Source: Gaeumannomyces sp. JS-464 (Eukaryota; Ascomycota; Sordariomycetes; Magnaporthales; Magnaporthaceae). Taken from it: 64,000 bases of DNA. Where the stretch lies: positions 3,844,001-3,908,000 of the forward strand of contig NGZR01000001.1 of the NCBI GenBank assembly GCA_002197995.1. Direction: 5' to 3'. This document shows positions 37,101 to 49,069 of the stretch, one piece after another; position 1 is the first letter of the stretch, and each line of letters begins with the position of its first letter. The position numbers and the translations under genes were made by a program. The notes beneath the pieces were generated by a model. It did no database searches and was not told the origin of the DNA. It worked only from the letters and a program-made list of their open reading frames with translations.

Positions 37101-40100
37101 TTTTACTTGGCGGTGGCCGGTTCGAGCTGGTCACCTCGATCGCCAATTTCCCGCACCATTTCTTATATCCTTAGACGCATCTGGCAGTTTATACATCAGG
37201 GGCATGCACGGGACTGTAGGCCTTATTTGACGAACATAACTACCAACTCTTTACTCTGCACACCGACTTGTGCATGGCGTGCGGGCCTGCGACATGCCAA
37301 GTCACAGATCTCGCGTATTGGCTGTCGGCGGCAGAAATCGGGTTGAATCTGGCGTCCCTCGCGGCCGGTTGCGGCGAGGTCCTGCAGCCTCTCCCAAGCA
37401 TGGCATTTCATGGCTGCTGACCAGATTGGCTCTTTCCCAGGTTTGCGGCCCCTACCAGGGTACCGCGTGCATGCGTGCAGACTGCCAGCAGCTTCCATGC
37501 TACAGTTCCAGGCCAGTGGATGCTGAAAATGGCTGCCCGAAGATGTGAAGACGAGTATTTGTCTTGTAACAGAAATTCGCTGGGTGGTCGGCCGTCAATA
37601 AGCCGTCGACGTGCACGCACCCCACACCCGGCTGCAAGAGGCGACAGGGGCCCCCCCATGTCGGCGCGTTGCCCGCATGACAGGGGTCCTGACATCCCTG
37701 CTAGCCAGCCGGGGTGTGGTGGGTGTGCTGCGCGGGGTGAAAAGAAAAAAAAAAAAGTCGGCGGGATGTCAACCTCCGGTGAGCGCCAATCATAAGCGGT
37801 CGTTTTCAAAGCTCGAGCACATGGACTCCGATGTCGCACTGCAGGTGATTGTTTTTGGAGACAAGGCACGAGGGGTCAGATCAGGCTGTCAATTGGATGC
37901 TTAGAGTGATCCTCCGATTCCACTCCTCAGCATGAAAGTCAAATATGCAAGGACGTGATGATGCATTTGCTTGTCTTCCGGTGCATTTTGTTACCAATGG
38001 CATTCGTACCTCTGGCAGTGGTCGAATTGCTCGCGTCCCTACTTTTTAATGGCTTCCTCCAGGACATCATCGCCTCTGGTCGTATGGCGTATTGCACACC
38101 CAGCAGTGATGGCCCAATCTCTCCCATGGGCCACCCGCGAGTGACCCCCAAACTCCAAGCCCACCCAATGTCGTGCCGAGCAGCGGCGCAACCATCCCAT
38201 CTGCAACTGCAAGATAGGCTGCAGCCATCAAAAAACCGAACCAGTCCAGGGCTAAATGCGCCCGACGCTGCATATCCCGCACCATCTCCCTCGGAACTCC
38301 ACCGCGGTCTGACGGACGTTGTCCCTTTTTGGGGGATGTCAAGGCTGGCTGGGCCTGGTCCCAGTGGGTTTGCTAACGGATTTGACATCGACTCTTTGCC
38401 AGGCAGACCAATCAGATGCCGCGGCGCAGATCTCAACCCTTATCTAGCCTGGTGACCCAATACGTCCTCGAAAAAGAAAGCCAAAAAGCACTCGCCTCCT
38501 CGGAAACCCCTCATCGAACAGCGAGGTGAAAAAAAAGATCTACTCTACTTTTTCGCTAGCAGACCCTTGCCCCGTTCCTGCGAGGTTTGTGGCCCGGCAA
38601 GGCGGTTGGGCAGATCGGCCGGCTGCCCGCATGCCTCGACGATGGCGAACATAACATGGGATGCTTATTGACGGGGAGGCGGGCGGCATGCCCGCGTCAC
38701 CGACTTCATCGGTGCTTGCCAACAGCGCCCGAGATGATTGTTTACCCTTAAAGCTCGATGACGTTCGTCCTTGTGCAAAAACCACAGTCGCAAAGAAACA
38801 CAGCAGCAACGATTCCGGTTTCACTCTGAAGAGCACATGTGCAAGCGCCGTGAGCCGGAGCCCCCAGATTCAGACATCAAAGGAGCCAGGAGAAGAGGGT
38901 CTAAGGAGGGATGCCGAGAGGGACGGGATCCACAAACACATGTTTGCGACTGTCGAAATGAAAAAGGAAGAAGGGAAAAAGAAAAAGAAAAAAGACTCCT
39001 CTCCCACGCAGAAAAGCCCCTCATCCCCGGTCGTCCCCATCCCCGATGGAAGTGGCAGACCCATCTGTATGGGACTCATACGAGCAAACATCAATCACTA
39101 AGGCCGGGCGTCCAATCGTTGTCAAGGCAAATGCTCAAACTGGCATAACCCGTCCCAGTCGGTGCCAGGAGACGGCCGCCACTAAATAGTGCCAAGTTTT
39201 GCTTGCGTCACTTCGCTGTGCCCGCCGCCCACTACCGGCGGGGCAGAAGTTCGGCCCAATGCGTGCTTGCTCGCTTGATGCGAAATCGGCCTTCCTCCCG
39301 TCTCCGCCATGGGTCGCAAGCAGACATGGGTGTCACTGCATCTACGAAGATCAAAGGGAGGCTCGTCCAAGATGAGCGGGACGTGGGACGAGAGCGGGCA
39401 GCCACATGCTGTCCCGAGTGGCTTGATAGATCCCGGTGGATTCCCGTCTCAAGGGCCTCGGGCATCTGGGCGGATGTCGCCGTCTTGGGCTTGCTTGCAA
39501 TGCGTCCTCCACCGTTCAGGCGGCTCTCCCGAAAAAGGGCAAGAGTTCGCTGTTTTCTTGTGACCCAATCTGGATCGGGGCCAGCACTGAGACGGTGTCA
39601 GCATTTATGGGAGCTGCCATTTCGCCGAGTCAAGGCCCGAGAGTGGAGGAGAGAGAAGGCGCAATGAGGATGGGGGCTCGCGAATTCAACGTTACTGAGG
39701 TAGTCGTTGAGATGCAACGAAAACGACAGTTCCGAAAACTCCCGATGCGTTTTTCCGGCTAACAAAACCCCCTGTCTGGTGGAGAGAGCTGGCGCGATCT
39801 GCTCCCTGGCTCCGCAAGCGACAGAGCAGTGGGAGAAAACGGTGCATGAAAAAAAAAAAAAAAAAAAAAAAAAAAGGCGCAGGCTTTTTTCCATTGAAAA
39901 CATTATTGCCGCGTGTATGTAATTGCGACGGGACACTTGGTCTCCAGCCAACCCCACGCTCAGATCACCCCCAGACAAGGGAGAGCGGAGGAGGGGAAGC
40001 TGAGACAGGTCACGACGAACTCGACAACAAGACCCCAATGTTGGGTTGGGAAGGGTTCAGCGGGCACGAGTCATTGTTCGTCAAAAGGTAATTGAGTGCA

Positions 40101-40792
40101 TGCGAAGGGAATCACAGATTATACACAGTAAGAGAACCTGAGCATTCGACGGAATTCGGCACTGACGCTGCGCGAGGCTCTGCTGGTGTTGCATCCATCC
40201 TGCCATCCCACCATCCCACCATCCTTCCTCTCGGATGCTGGAGGGTCGGAAGGATGGAGCGGGCTGATACCCAGGACGCCGGGTTCGGAGACCTGTGAGA
40301 TGGACGCCGGCCGTTCTGGCCCGCATCTGATCAGGCAGGCCGGAAAGAAGAGGGCTGGGCCTGCCCACTGGTGCCGGGAGTTCCTGCAGCGGCGCAGCAC
40401 CCTGCAAAGGTGTGGAAACACAAGCGCGCGTCTGCGCTTACTTCCTTGTCGCATGCGGGGTCTCCCTAAAGACGCGCGCTTCCTAATCAGGCATGTGCGA
40501 TGGGGCGTGAATCGGAGAATGGAAGGTCCAATTCGCCTAAAGCTTCCCGGTTTCAAACTCCAACGCGTCGGAACCTCGCGCTTCACACTTGAGCCCCGCC
40601 GTGGACGTCAAGATTCAAACAGTGAAGTGCTTTTCGCAACATTCCAAGGACGGCCAAACCGCGACCGAGCTGCTGGCTCGACAATCCTGAGGGGACTGAT
40701 TTGTCCCCTTGCGCGGAGATGTGCGCGCGCAGTCTCGCATCTCACTGGCAGCGTGTCACCGTCAAGCAGTGCACAACGAAGCAATCTTCACA
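34114..40792. other. 6.7-kb gene-poor divergent interval upstream of GOGAT and APC15
   Basis: No domain, spliced gene or transposon signature was found on either strand. Open frames of up to 225 codons occur, but they overlap each other in several frames and look like chance in GC-rich DNA. The left kilobase should contain the GOGAT promoter and leader. Pyrimidine-rich blocks, as in fungal 5' leaders, occur at about 35.5 and 36.6 kb. An (A)28 run lies at 39849-39876. The interval may hold long leaders, non-coding RNAs or genes too diverged to see. Confidence 0.5.
39849..39876. repeat. Run of 28 A
   Basis: Uninterrupted (A)28 on the plus strand in the gene-poor interval. No flanking element or target-site duplication visible, so it is not clearly a retroposon tail. 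Confidence 0.95.
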
Positions 40793-42098
40793 ATGTTTTC
40801 CATACTCCCAGACCTGACGCCGCATGACGTGCGTTGCTCCTCCACCCATTAAACCCGAATCCCTTCGCACGAAACGCCCAACGCTGACAATCCCCAATCT
40901 AAACCCCACAGTCCCACTCCCTCTGGTACACATCCTCTCGCAACCCGATCCCCCCGGCGTCGCTCGACGCGGTGAACCAGCACGGCAGCCTCCTCCTGGA
41001 AGGCAGCGACGGGGCGCAGCGGCACCAGCACCGGCGGCAGCACGGCGGGGCGTCGCAGGCGGTGCTGGAGCGGACGGCCCTGGCCCGGCTGCGCGCCGAC
41101 GAGGCGTACCAGGAGCGGCGGCGGCACAACGTCGGAAACTTCGGCGCCACGTGGCTCAAGCCCCCGGGCATCGCAAAGTCGCTCTTCCAGCTGCGCGAGG
41201 AGCGCCGCGAGCAGGAGGAGCACGCCGAGGCCGTCCGCCGCGAGCAGCTCGCGCAGCAGCTGGCAGAGGCCGAAGAGGGCGCTGCGGCGGCGGCAGCGGC
41301 GGCAGCGGCGGCAGCTGCTGCGGCGGAGGCCGGGGGCGGTGGCATGGTTGGCGAGGACGGGCAGATGGTGGTGGGTCCCGGTGGGGAGGACGAGATGATG
41401 GGCGACGGGGACGAGGAGGCGCAGCCGGAGGAGAGGGACCTGGACGACGAAATCCCTGATGCGGACGAGGGGGGCTTTGGGTACGACGGAGTGGATTCCG
41501 ACGAGGAGTCCGATTCGGAGCGCACCGAACAAACAGACGACGACGACACCGAGGACGGCAGGGGAGGGAACGCCAGCGGCGGCGGCCCGGCCGCGGAGCT
41601 GCGGCAGGTGGTTGCGGCCGAGGACCGCGTGCTGAGCATGATGTCGCGCGGCCAGGGCCGGCAGCAGGACGTGGACGACCTGCTGTACGCCGGAGAGGAA
41701 GAGGAGGTCGACGATGAGGACCGCGCCGGGGTCTTGCAGGAGGACGACCTGGCGCACCACTCCGCGGGTACGGACACGGGCTGATGGACGACGACGACGG
41801 TCTGGAGATGGACATGGACGGAGACCTCGACGACGAGATCCCCGAGGCCGAGAGCGGCATGTACGAGCACACAGACACGGAAGCCTCGCTCATGACTAGC
41901 GATGATGAGCACGAGCATGCCGAGAGGAGCTTCGCCGTCGGTCAGCAGTCGGCCTCGGCGCACTTTATGGGCGCTAGTAGTGCTCGCGCCTCGTACCGCG
42001 GCGGGAACCCTAGGAACAGCATTGATATCAGCAGCATTCTGTCCAGGGACGGGAGCAGTATAGCTGGCAGTAGCCCCAACGTCATGAGGAGACACTGA
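40793..42098 (+). CDS. APC15: Anaphase-promoting complex subunit 15 (Apc15/Mnd2) homologue
   Basis: Subunit of the APC/C ubiquitin ligase in the nucleus, linked to control of Cdc20 by the mitotic checkpoint. Exon 1 (40793-40828) encodes MFSILPDLTPHD; the intron 40829-40911 splices to SHSLWYTSSRNP, the conserved N-terminus of fungal Apc15. The core motif NFGATWLKPPGIAKSLFQLR is followed by a Glu/Arg-rich helix, an Ala run (A16), and long Asp/Glu-rich stretches typical of the family. The frame breaks at about 41780, where one C is missing (a TGA appears at 41782-41784). Restored length is 407 residues, and the end ISSILSRDGSSIAGSSPN lies in the second frame. A likely AATAAA signal follows at 42246. 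An upstream frame suggesting a longer N-terminus is an artefact of the intron. Confidence 0.85.
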
Positions 42099-42469
42099 AA
42101 CGACAACAGAGCTTATAGGAGAGAGATGGAACTCTTGTGTTGCGGCCCCCTGCAAGGGGAGTTGTGGGTGTGAAGAAAACCTATAAACAGCTATTACAGG
42201 GATAAAGACAAGGCCTCGCAGAGGAGAGAGAAAAAAAAAAGCATGAATAAAACCAGCAAATATGTTAGATGAGGGCTCATCGGCCCGCTGTCGACAATTC
42301 CCAAAAGTGATCATTTGCCCTGTTTCCAAAGCCAAACAATGGACGTCATCCCGACATGTGAGCATGCCCTTTTGTGCCATGACTGAAAAACTCGCGTTTA
42401 AACTCCCATGAACTCCCGGCATATTTAGTTTTGTGTGATCGCGGCCTCCATGTTATATGTATGCCCTGT
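42099..42469. other. Convergent intergenic region
   Basis: Tail-to-tail spacer of APC15 and BET1 with the APC15 polyadenylation region. No gene seen. Confidence 0.4.
42246..42251 (+). terminator. AATAAA polyadenylation signal of APC15
   Basis: AATAAA about 150 bases after the APC15 stop, in an A-rich stretch. Confidence 0.4.
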
Positions 42470-43506
42470 TTAGAAAAGCCAGACGTAGATGAAGAGGAAG
42501 GCGACGGCGGCAAAGAAGAGCAGCCAGACCTTCCAGCCGACACCGGTCCTCTCCGCCATGAGGAGCATGCGGTTCATGGTGCCGCGCAGCCGTAGCCTGG
42601 TCGTGTCGAAGCTATCGTTCATCTTCTCGGCGAGAGCCGAAGACTCGCGGATCTCGTCGCCTATCGCAACCGTCATCTGAGGGGGCAGGGTGCTGTGTGA
42701 GCAGATGTTGCCGGCGGCAATGCCGCCATCGCAGCGTCGATCCGTATCAAAGGTGGTGGGTCTGGCTGCTTACGTCTTTCAATACCCTAACCTTGCCTAG
42801 AATCCCTGACACTTGCTCGTCGTTCTGGCTCTCGAGTTCGTTGAGAACCGCATCGCTGTATTGACCCCTGTACACAGACAGCGATTCAGACGGTCAGTCC
42901 GGTCCTGCGCCGCCTTCAACGCTAACTAGCTGCGGGACGGAGGGAGGTAGACTGACTTCCGGTTGGGAGTTGCGGGCCGATATGAGGACCCCTGGACGCC
43001 GAGGTGGTTGCTCCCGCCGGCCGGGGCCCCGCTGCCGCCGGCGCCGCCGGGATATCCGTATCCATAGCCGCCGGCTCGATTCGGGCTTGCGCTGGCCTGA
43101 CGGCTGTTCGACGAGTTGCCGCCGTAGCCCTCGAACAGGGCGCTGCGCGGGTCGCGCTGGTGGAGGGACGAGGTCCCGAACCTGCTATAGTCGGGGCGGC
43201 ATCGCGGTCAGCTACGGCGAGTCGGCGACCGGGGGGTACGTGTTTTTGAGTTTTCGGCTCGCAACGCCAGGAGCGAAAAAGGCAAGGCGGGCTTTCGGGG
43301 TCGTTGGTGGTCAACGCGCACGCGCGCACCGGCCGGAGCGATCAAGCGGCTGAGCAGAGGCGGCGGGTTGCGGCTGGGACTTGGCGGCTCAGCGCGCTCC
43401 GGAGCCGGCGGCCGACGTAGCATAAAATCCCTTTGGCCCTCCCTTTTTCTGCGATTTCCTTCATGTTTGCGCGGGGATAGGAGTCTGCTGCTCACCTTGA
43501 TGCCAT
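42470..43506 (-). CDS. BET1: Bet1-type SNARE of ER-Golgi transport
   Basis: Tail-anchored Qc-SNARE that helps COPII vesicles fuse with the Golgi. Four exons: 43496-43506 (only 11 bases, coding MAS and part of Arg), 42957-43181, 42774-42867 and 42470-42676, total 178 residues. After a Gly/Ser-rich N-terminus (RFGTSSLHQRDPRSALFEGY) comes the SNARE helix, with heptads from DAVLNELESQNDEQVSGILG through IGDEIRESSALAEKMNDSFD. The single C-terminal membrane helix is WLLFFAAVAFLFIYVWLF. The central-layer residue seems to be Ser rather than Gln (my alignment, uncertain). The tiny first exon fixes the start; reading from inside exon 2 would lose it. Divergent to the mannosyltransferase gene, so both may share a promoter region serving the secretory pathway. 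Confidence 0.9.
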
Positions 43507-44796
43507 GATAGCCGGTTAAGCCTTCGCTATTGTTCCATGTGGTAGAGGTTCTGCAGCGCAGCGCAGAAACTTTGGAAACAAAGGCGGTTGTTGGGAAAGG
43601 GGAATAAGAGAGTTAGTTGGGCGACAGCAAGACGAAGCCGCAAGTCTAAATTTCACGTCGACTCCTGGCAGCGAAACTACCACGACCCCCTGCAGGTTTT
43701 TTTTTCTCTTCGGCGGATGCGCCTGGGTAAGGTTGTCCCTTTGAATGGCATGAGGTGATGTGGCTTCATTCAATCAGATGCCAGAATGCGCCGTGTCCAA
43801 TTATAGTGATCTCCACTAGCCGCAGATGATGGATGTGGGTCCGCGCACCAGTGCAGGAGCAACCCCTTGAGCTCGGCGGGTTGGGACGGGCCAGGAGAAA
43901 AGGGACTAGAAGATGATGCTTTGAGTTGCTAGATGAGCGATGCTATCGCAAGCTGGACGTCGATCCGATGAATCATGGCTGCGGGGTTTCCGTAGCATCA
44001 AACATGGCATCGAGAAGCTTGTTCCGAGGCGGCGACGATGAGGCGTTCAAGTGTTCAATCCCAACAGGGCGCTCCCAGTGGGGCCGGCGCTGCAGGCTGA
44101 CGGACAGGCACTTGGGCGACAGGCCCATCCCCCTTTTTCAGCCGCCTCGAAGCAACAGAACAGCGCAACACGACGGCGCCACAGATGGACGGGAACTGAA
44201 CACATCAATCAAAGTCCGATCAGACCTGATTGATCCGTGTCCCGCCCACCACGCCCGCGTGGACCCCAGGCCAAGCCAGGATCGGATTCCCACCTTGATA
44301 GCCCGCCCAGCTCGCCCGCCGCAGCCCGCACACAGCTGAGAGCAAGCTAAGGGGACACGAAAAAAAGAGGCCAGATTATGCTGCATTGCGCATCCTTTTC
44401 CTTCCTCCTCAGCTCTGCGCTCGCCCAATAGCCGATTGCACGAAATCGTTTCTTTTTCTGCAACAGGGTGTCGCCTCTGTTTTTTTTTTCTTTTGGTCTC
44501 TCCGTCCGACAAGAGTGCAGTTTTTGGCCTGCCAATTTCCTCGCGGGTCGTTGATGTCGGATTGATTTAAATGATTTCCGGGGCAGACAACTGACCTGTG
44601 TCTTCTTTTTCCAATCCCACTCGGACCGCCTCCTTTTTTTTTTTTCCTTCGACACGCTCGTTTCTACGTCATATTTTCCCACCCCATCACCTCCCGATCC
44701 TCCCAAGGGACCTCTTCGCTAGGTTCCCTGGGTGTGTACCGGCTGATCGACAAGCGCGCCTGCCACTCGAGCAGCGTGTAAAGCAACCCCGTCGCG
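43507..44796. other. Divergent promoter region of BET1 and the PMT gene
   Basis: Head-to-head interval of 1.3 kb between two secretory-pathway genes. T/C-rich tracts at 44450-44690 form the leader of the PMT gene. No gene recognised. Confidence 0.45.
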
Positions 44797-47423
44797 ATGG
44801 CCGCTGTTACGGCGGCGGTGGCCTCGGGCGCCGACCTGGGCGACCTTAGGAGGCGCAACGTGCCAGGCGAAGAGACGGCGCCCCTCATCCCCAAGGTCGA
44901 GGCGGACGACAGCAAGAAAAAGGCCGCTAAGAAGGTAAGGAAATCCTGATCACCGCGTTGCCCCAACTGCTTTGCCCGCTGTTGTGGTGTGGTGTGATAT
45001 CGCAAACACAGCCTGGCGGAAGAACTGGCTTGTCGCTAACGCTGGCGGTCATTCGAACAGCAACCTTCGATCCTCGAGGTCCTCGACCAGTGGGAGTTCC
45101 TGATCGCGCCCCTCATCTTCACCGTGCTCGCCTTCTTCACGCGCTTTTACCAGATCGGCAAGTCCAACATTGTCACCTGGGACGAGGCGCACTTTGGCAA
45201 GTTCGGATCGCACTACATCGAGCGCACCTACTACTTCGATGTCCACCCTCCTCTGGGCAAGATGCTGGTCGGCCTCTCAGGCTACATGGCCGGCTACAAC
45301 GGCTCCTTCGAGTTCAAGTCAGGCGAGAAGTATCCCGAATGGGTCAACTACACCTTCATGAGGCAGTTCAACGCTTTCTTCGGCGCCATCATCGTTCCCA
45401 TGGCCTACTTGACTGCCAAGGAGCTCAACTTCCGCCGCCCCGCCGTCTGGCTCGTCACCCTGATGGTTCTGTGCGAGAACAGCTACACGACCATCTCTAG
45501 GGCAAGTTGATGCTTCGTTCTCAACGAGCAAGCTCGCTCAGGGACACACCCCGCTAACATGGCTCTGCCCCTACAGTTCATCCTTCTCGACTCCATGCTT
45601 CTGTGCGGGACTGTTGCTACCGTCTTCTGCTGGGCCAAGTTCCATCGTCTCCAGCACAAGAGCTTCGAGCCTGAGTGGTTTCTCTGGCTGTTCCTGACTG
45701 GCTTCAGCATCGGATGCGTCACTAGCGTTAAGCTTGTCGGTCTTTTCGTCACTGCGCTCGTCGGCCTGTACACTGTCCAGGACCTGTGGGAGAAGTTCGG
45801 CAACCTGAAGATGCCGCCTCTGGAGCTTGGTGCCCACGTTGCCGCGCGCGTTGTTGGCCTCATCATCCTCCCCTTTCTTGTCTACATGCTCAGCTTCGCC
45901 ATCCACTTCGCCGTTCTTACCAAAACGGGCCCCGGTGATGCGCAGATGAGCTCGCTCTTCCAGGCGAACCTGCGGGGAACCGAGGTCGGCAAGGACAGCC
46001 CCCTTGAGCTCGCTTACGGCAGCCGCGTCACCATCAAGAATATGGGCTACGGCGGTGGTCTCCTCCACAGTCACGTCCAGACCTACCCTGAGGGCTCGAC
46101 ACAGCAGCAGGTGACGTGCTACCACCACAAGGACTCCAACAACGACTGGTTCTTCTACCCGAACCGCCGCGATCGCGAGTACAATGAGACGGAGGAGCCG
46201 CGCTTCATCGCCGACGGCGACAGCTTCCGCCTGATCCACGCCCAGACCGGCCGCAACCTGCACTCGCACGAGATCTCGGCTCCCATGACCAAGTCGGACA
46301 AGGAGGTTTCGTGCTACGGTAACCTCACCATCGGCGACGACAAGGACCACTGGAAGGTTGAGGTTGTCCGCGACGTCGCCTCGCGCGACCGCAGCCGTAT
46401 CCGGACTCTCACCACCGCCTTCCGGCTGAAGCACGAGGTTTTGGGCTGCTACCTCCGCGCCGGCAATGTCGTACGTGCCCCCGCCTTCCTCACGTCCAGA
46501 GTAGTGCATGTGTGCTAACTGTTCATCTTCCAGAACCTGCCTCAATGGGGTTTCAAGCAGATCGAGGTTGCCTGCACGCCTAAGAACAACCCTCGCGACA
46601 CCTACACTTGGTGGAATGTCGAGGCGCACACCAATGACAAGCGTGAGTGTCGAAGCGCCACGATTCCGTTTGCACTGGGCTCTAGAGTTGACGCTAACCC
46701 CCGACGTAGTGCCCAAGGGAAACCCCGCCGTCTACAGGTCGCCATTCATCCACGACTTCATTCACTGTAAGTATTCCCAAAAGCCCCAAGTCACTGATGT
46801 ATGTATTAGCCGTGCGCTGACCACAGAAACAACCAGTGAACGTCGCCATGATGACCTCGAACAACGCGCTCGTGCCGGACCCTGACAAGCAGGATGACCT
46901 CGCCTCGCAGTGGTGGCAGTGGCCCATCCTCCACGTCGGTCTGCGCATGTGCGGCTGGGACGACAGCATCGTCAAGTACTTCCTTCTCGGAAACCCCTTC
47001 GTCTACTGGGCCACCACGGCGTCGCTGGGCGTCGTCGGCCTGTTGGTCCTCTGGTACGTGCTCCGCTGGCAGCGCGGGTATAGGGAGCTGTCCAAGCCGG
47101 ATATGGAGCAAATCCTCTACTCGGGCATCTACCCCATCATCGGCTGGTTCCTGCACTACCTGCCGTTTGTGGTCATGGCGCGTGTCACGTACGTGCACCA
47201 CTACTACCCCGCTCTCTACTTCGCCATACTGTCCTTCGGCTTCCTGGTCGACTGGACCCTGAGGAGCCTGCAGAAACCGATCCAGTACGGCCTGTACGGC
47301 ATCCTCTACGCTGTGATCATCGGGCTGTACATCATGTTCATGCCCATCTGCTGGGGAATGACGGGCCCCAACAAGCAGTACAGCTACATGAAGTGGTTCG
47401 ACACCTGGAGGATCTCGGACTAA
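44797..47423 (+). CDS. PMT2: Dolichyl-phosphate-mannose protein mannosyltransferase, PMT2 family
   Basis: ER membrane enzyme that adds the first O-linked mannose to Ser/Thr of secreted proteins, usually as a Pmt1/Pmt2-type heterodimer. Six exons: 44797-44934, 45061-45501, 45577-46470, 46534-46642, 46710-46766 and 46837-47423, total 741 residues in phase. The first lumenal loop has the catalytic acidic motif (VTWDEAHFGKF) and YFDVHPPLGKMLVGLSGYMA. The MIR region contains LLHSHVQTYPEGSTQQQVTC and the second LHSHE block; this form is specific to the PMT2 branch. Several membrane helices follow, with PIIGWFLHYLPFVVMARVTY near the end. The second intron starts with GC (AGG|GCAAGT at 45502), a non-standard but known donor. 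No frameshift. Confidence 0.95.
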
Positions 47424-49069
47424 ATCCGTGGACGCCCACTTTCCTTCCCGGTGCGCTTTGCCCAGGACGGATGGAGCCAGGCCCCCTCATTTACCAATAT
47501 GTTTGAACACGAGTTTCCCAGAGGCAACTTTCAGCAGACGTATGCATGTAAAACAGCCAGCCGCTTGGCGGAACGAATCTCCCTTCTCTTCCAGGGGTGG
47601 ATATTATCTCCTTTGTCTATTGCGATAAACAATTTAGAAACGGTTAAGCTAGCACAACGGGCCTGGGCTTACTAGAAAAAGAGGAGATGGGAATTGTGTA
47701 GGGAAAGGGATTTTAGGTTCACAGGGCCGACCGGAAACCTCGGAAGCAGGGATCGGTCCAAGAGGAGGTCGAGTGGCCGGCTTACGTCCTAGCCGAGAGT
47801 AATGCAGAAAGTCAAATGCGATTCACCGTTTTTCTCTTTTGTGATCCGAGGGAAGATGGACATCTCAACCAAATATTATCTTGCTCATACTTTCTGAGTT
47901 TGAGGTTGTGATGTATTAAACCGGGTCGTCTGCGTCACAATCCTAGTGCTCATCCAGGCGACGACGTATTCGAAGGCCGGCATAATCAAACAAGAGTAGA
48001 CTGCAAAAATGAGGCCTTCGACCTGCTCTGCGTAATCAAGAATGGCGCATGATTTCCATGCGTATTAACACCGCTATGCCTTTGCGACGATACCCAAAAA
48101 AAAAAAAAAAAAAAAAAATCACCATCCATTCTGGTTCGAGTCCAGAAGATGTGTATGCGTATACGCACGTCTCCAGAGCGGGTGCTCGTCGGGGTCGCGC
48201 GGCCGTCGGGGTGGAGCGAGCCGACCAATGCTGCTGGACACCCTACGCTGGCAGGCAAAGACGCTGCTCCTGCTCCCCGTCTGTCGCCTTGCATCGAGAG
48301 TCTGGGGCTTCCTCTCGCACTGCATGGCAGCACGTCTGGTCCAGACGCCGTGACGCCTAACCGCATCCCGGCCCAGATATCGCTGTAGGTCTGGTAGATT
48401 AGGTAGCGATTAGATGATCTCATTAATACCGACTTGACTAGACCCGTCCCATCCCCGGCGGCGAGCTGCAGATAAGGCGCTGAGGTCCACCCGACCCTCG
48501 AGGGCCAATGCCTACCTCTCCTTTATCTGCGGACTTTTCGCCCGATGGCACTCTGCCGCGAGGAGGAGACGTGCTTCTGCACCGCACGAAGGCGTCCTAT
48601 CTGCCGATGGAGGGAAGCACGCCCAGTCAAAAGCGGCGGGGACTGTCCCAGCTCTGAATACTCCTGAGTCCATCGGATCGGCCCCCTCATCCCACATCGG
48701 ACCCTATCGTGCATGCAGATATGTACGTTGATGCGTATCCGGGGCGCTGGGCATCCCCAGTGGCGTCTCATTTCGTCTTATACTTGCTCCTGCCGTCCCT
48801 TCCCACCGAAGGCGGCCATCCGGGCTTCTTCGTCCCATTCCGCGCGTGAACCTCTAGCCCGTCGACGCATCAGCGGGCTCTCACTTTCTTTCCCCATCGT
48901 AATCTTCACTAGGTGCAGATTTCCCACAGCCTGCCTGTCTTGGGCCAGGCTATATATATATCTCTCGGTAAACACTCGGGAACACCAGGCAAGCCGTCAA
49001 GGGCGACCGTGTATAGTCTGCACCAGACCGGTGGGCGAGCAAAAACCCCCCCACCGCCCTGCCCGCCTC
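47424..49069. other. Intergenic region upstream of the permease gene
   Basis: Holds the 3' flank of the PMT gene and the promoter of the permease gene, whose leader around 48.95 kb contains a TATATATATAT element (48951-48961, about 110 bases before the ATG). An (A)23 run lies at 48096-48118. A tRNA T-arm-like hairpin near 48130 has no matching acceptor stem. No gene recognised. Confidence 0.45.
48096..48118. repeat. Run of 23 A
   Basis: Uninterrupted (A)23 in the spacer between the PMT and permease genes; no flanking duplication seen. Confidence 0.95.

Noticed and set aside
34114..40792. RIP-degraded transposon in the gene-poor interval
   Set aside because: No AT-rich bias, terminal repeats or transposase/reverse-transcriptase relics were seen.
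40824..41459. Frameshift suspected near the start of APC15
   Set aside because: A normal GTGCGT...CACAG intron (40829-40911) links MFSILPDLTPHD to SHSLWYTSSRNP in phase, so no indel is needed there.
40849..42422. Long minus-strand frames opposite APC15 (303 and 507 codons)
   Set aside because: Antisense shadows of the GC-rich, acidic-repeat coding strand; Ser/Ala low complexity only.
48121..48150. tRNA gene suggested by a TGGTTCGAGTCCA hairpin
   Set aside because: Only a T-arm-like hairpin; no acceptor, D or anticodon arms fit on either strand, and an A run lies where they should be.
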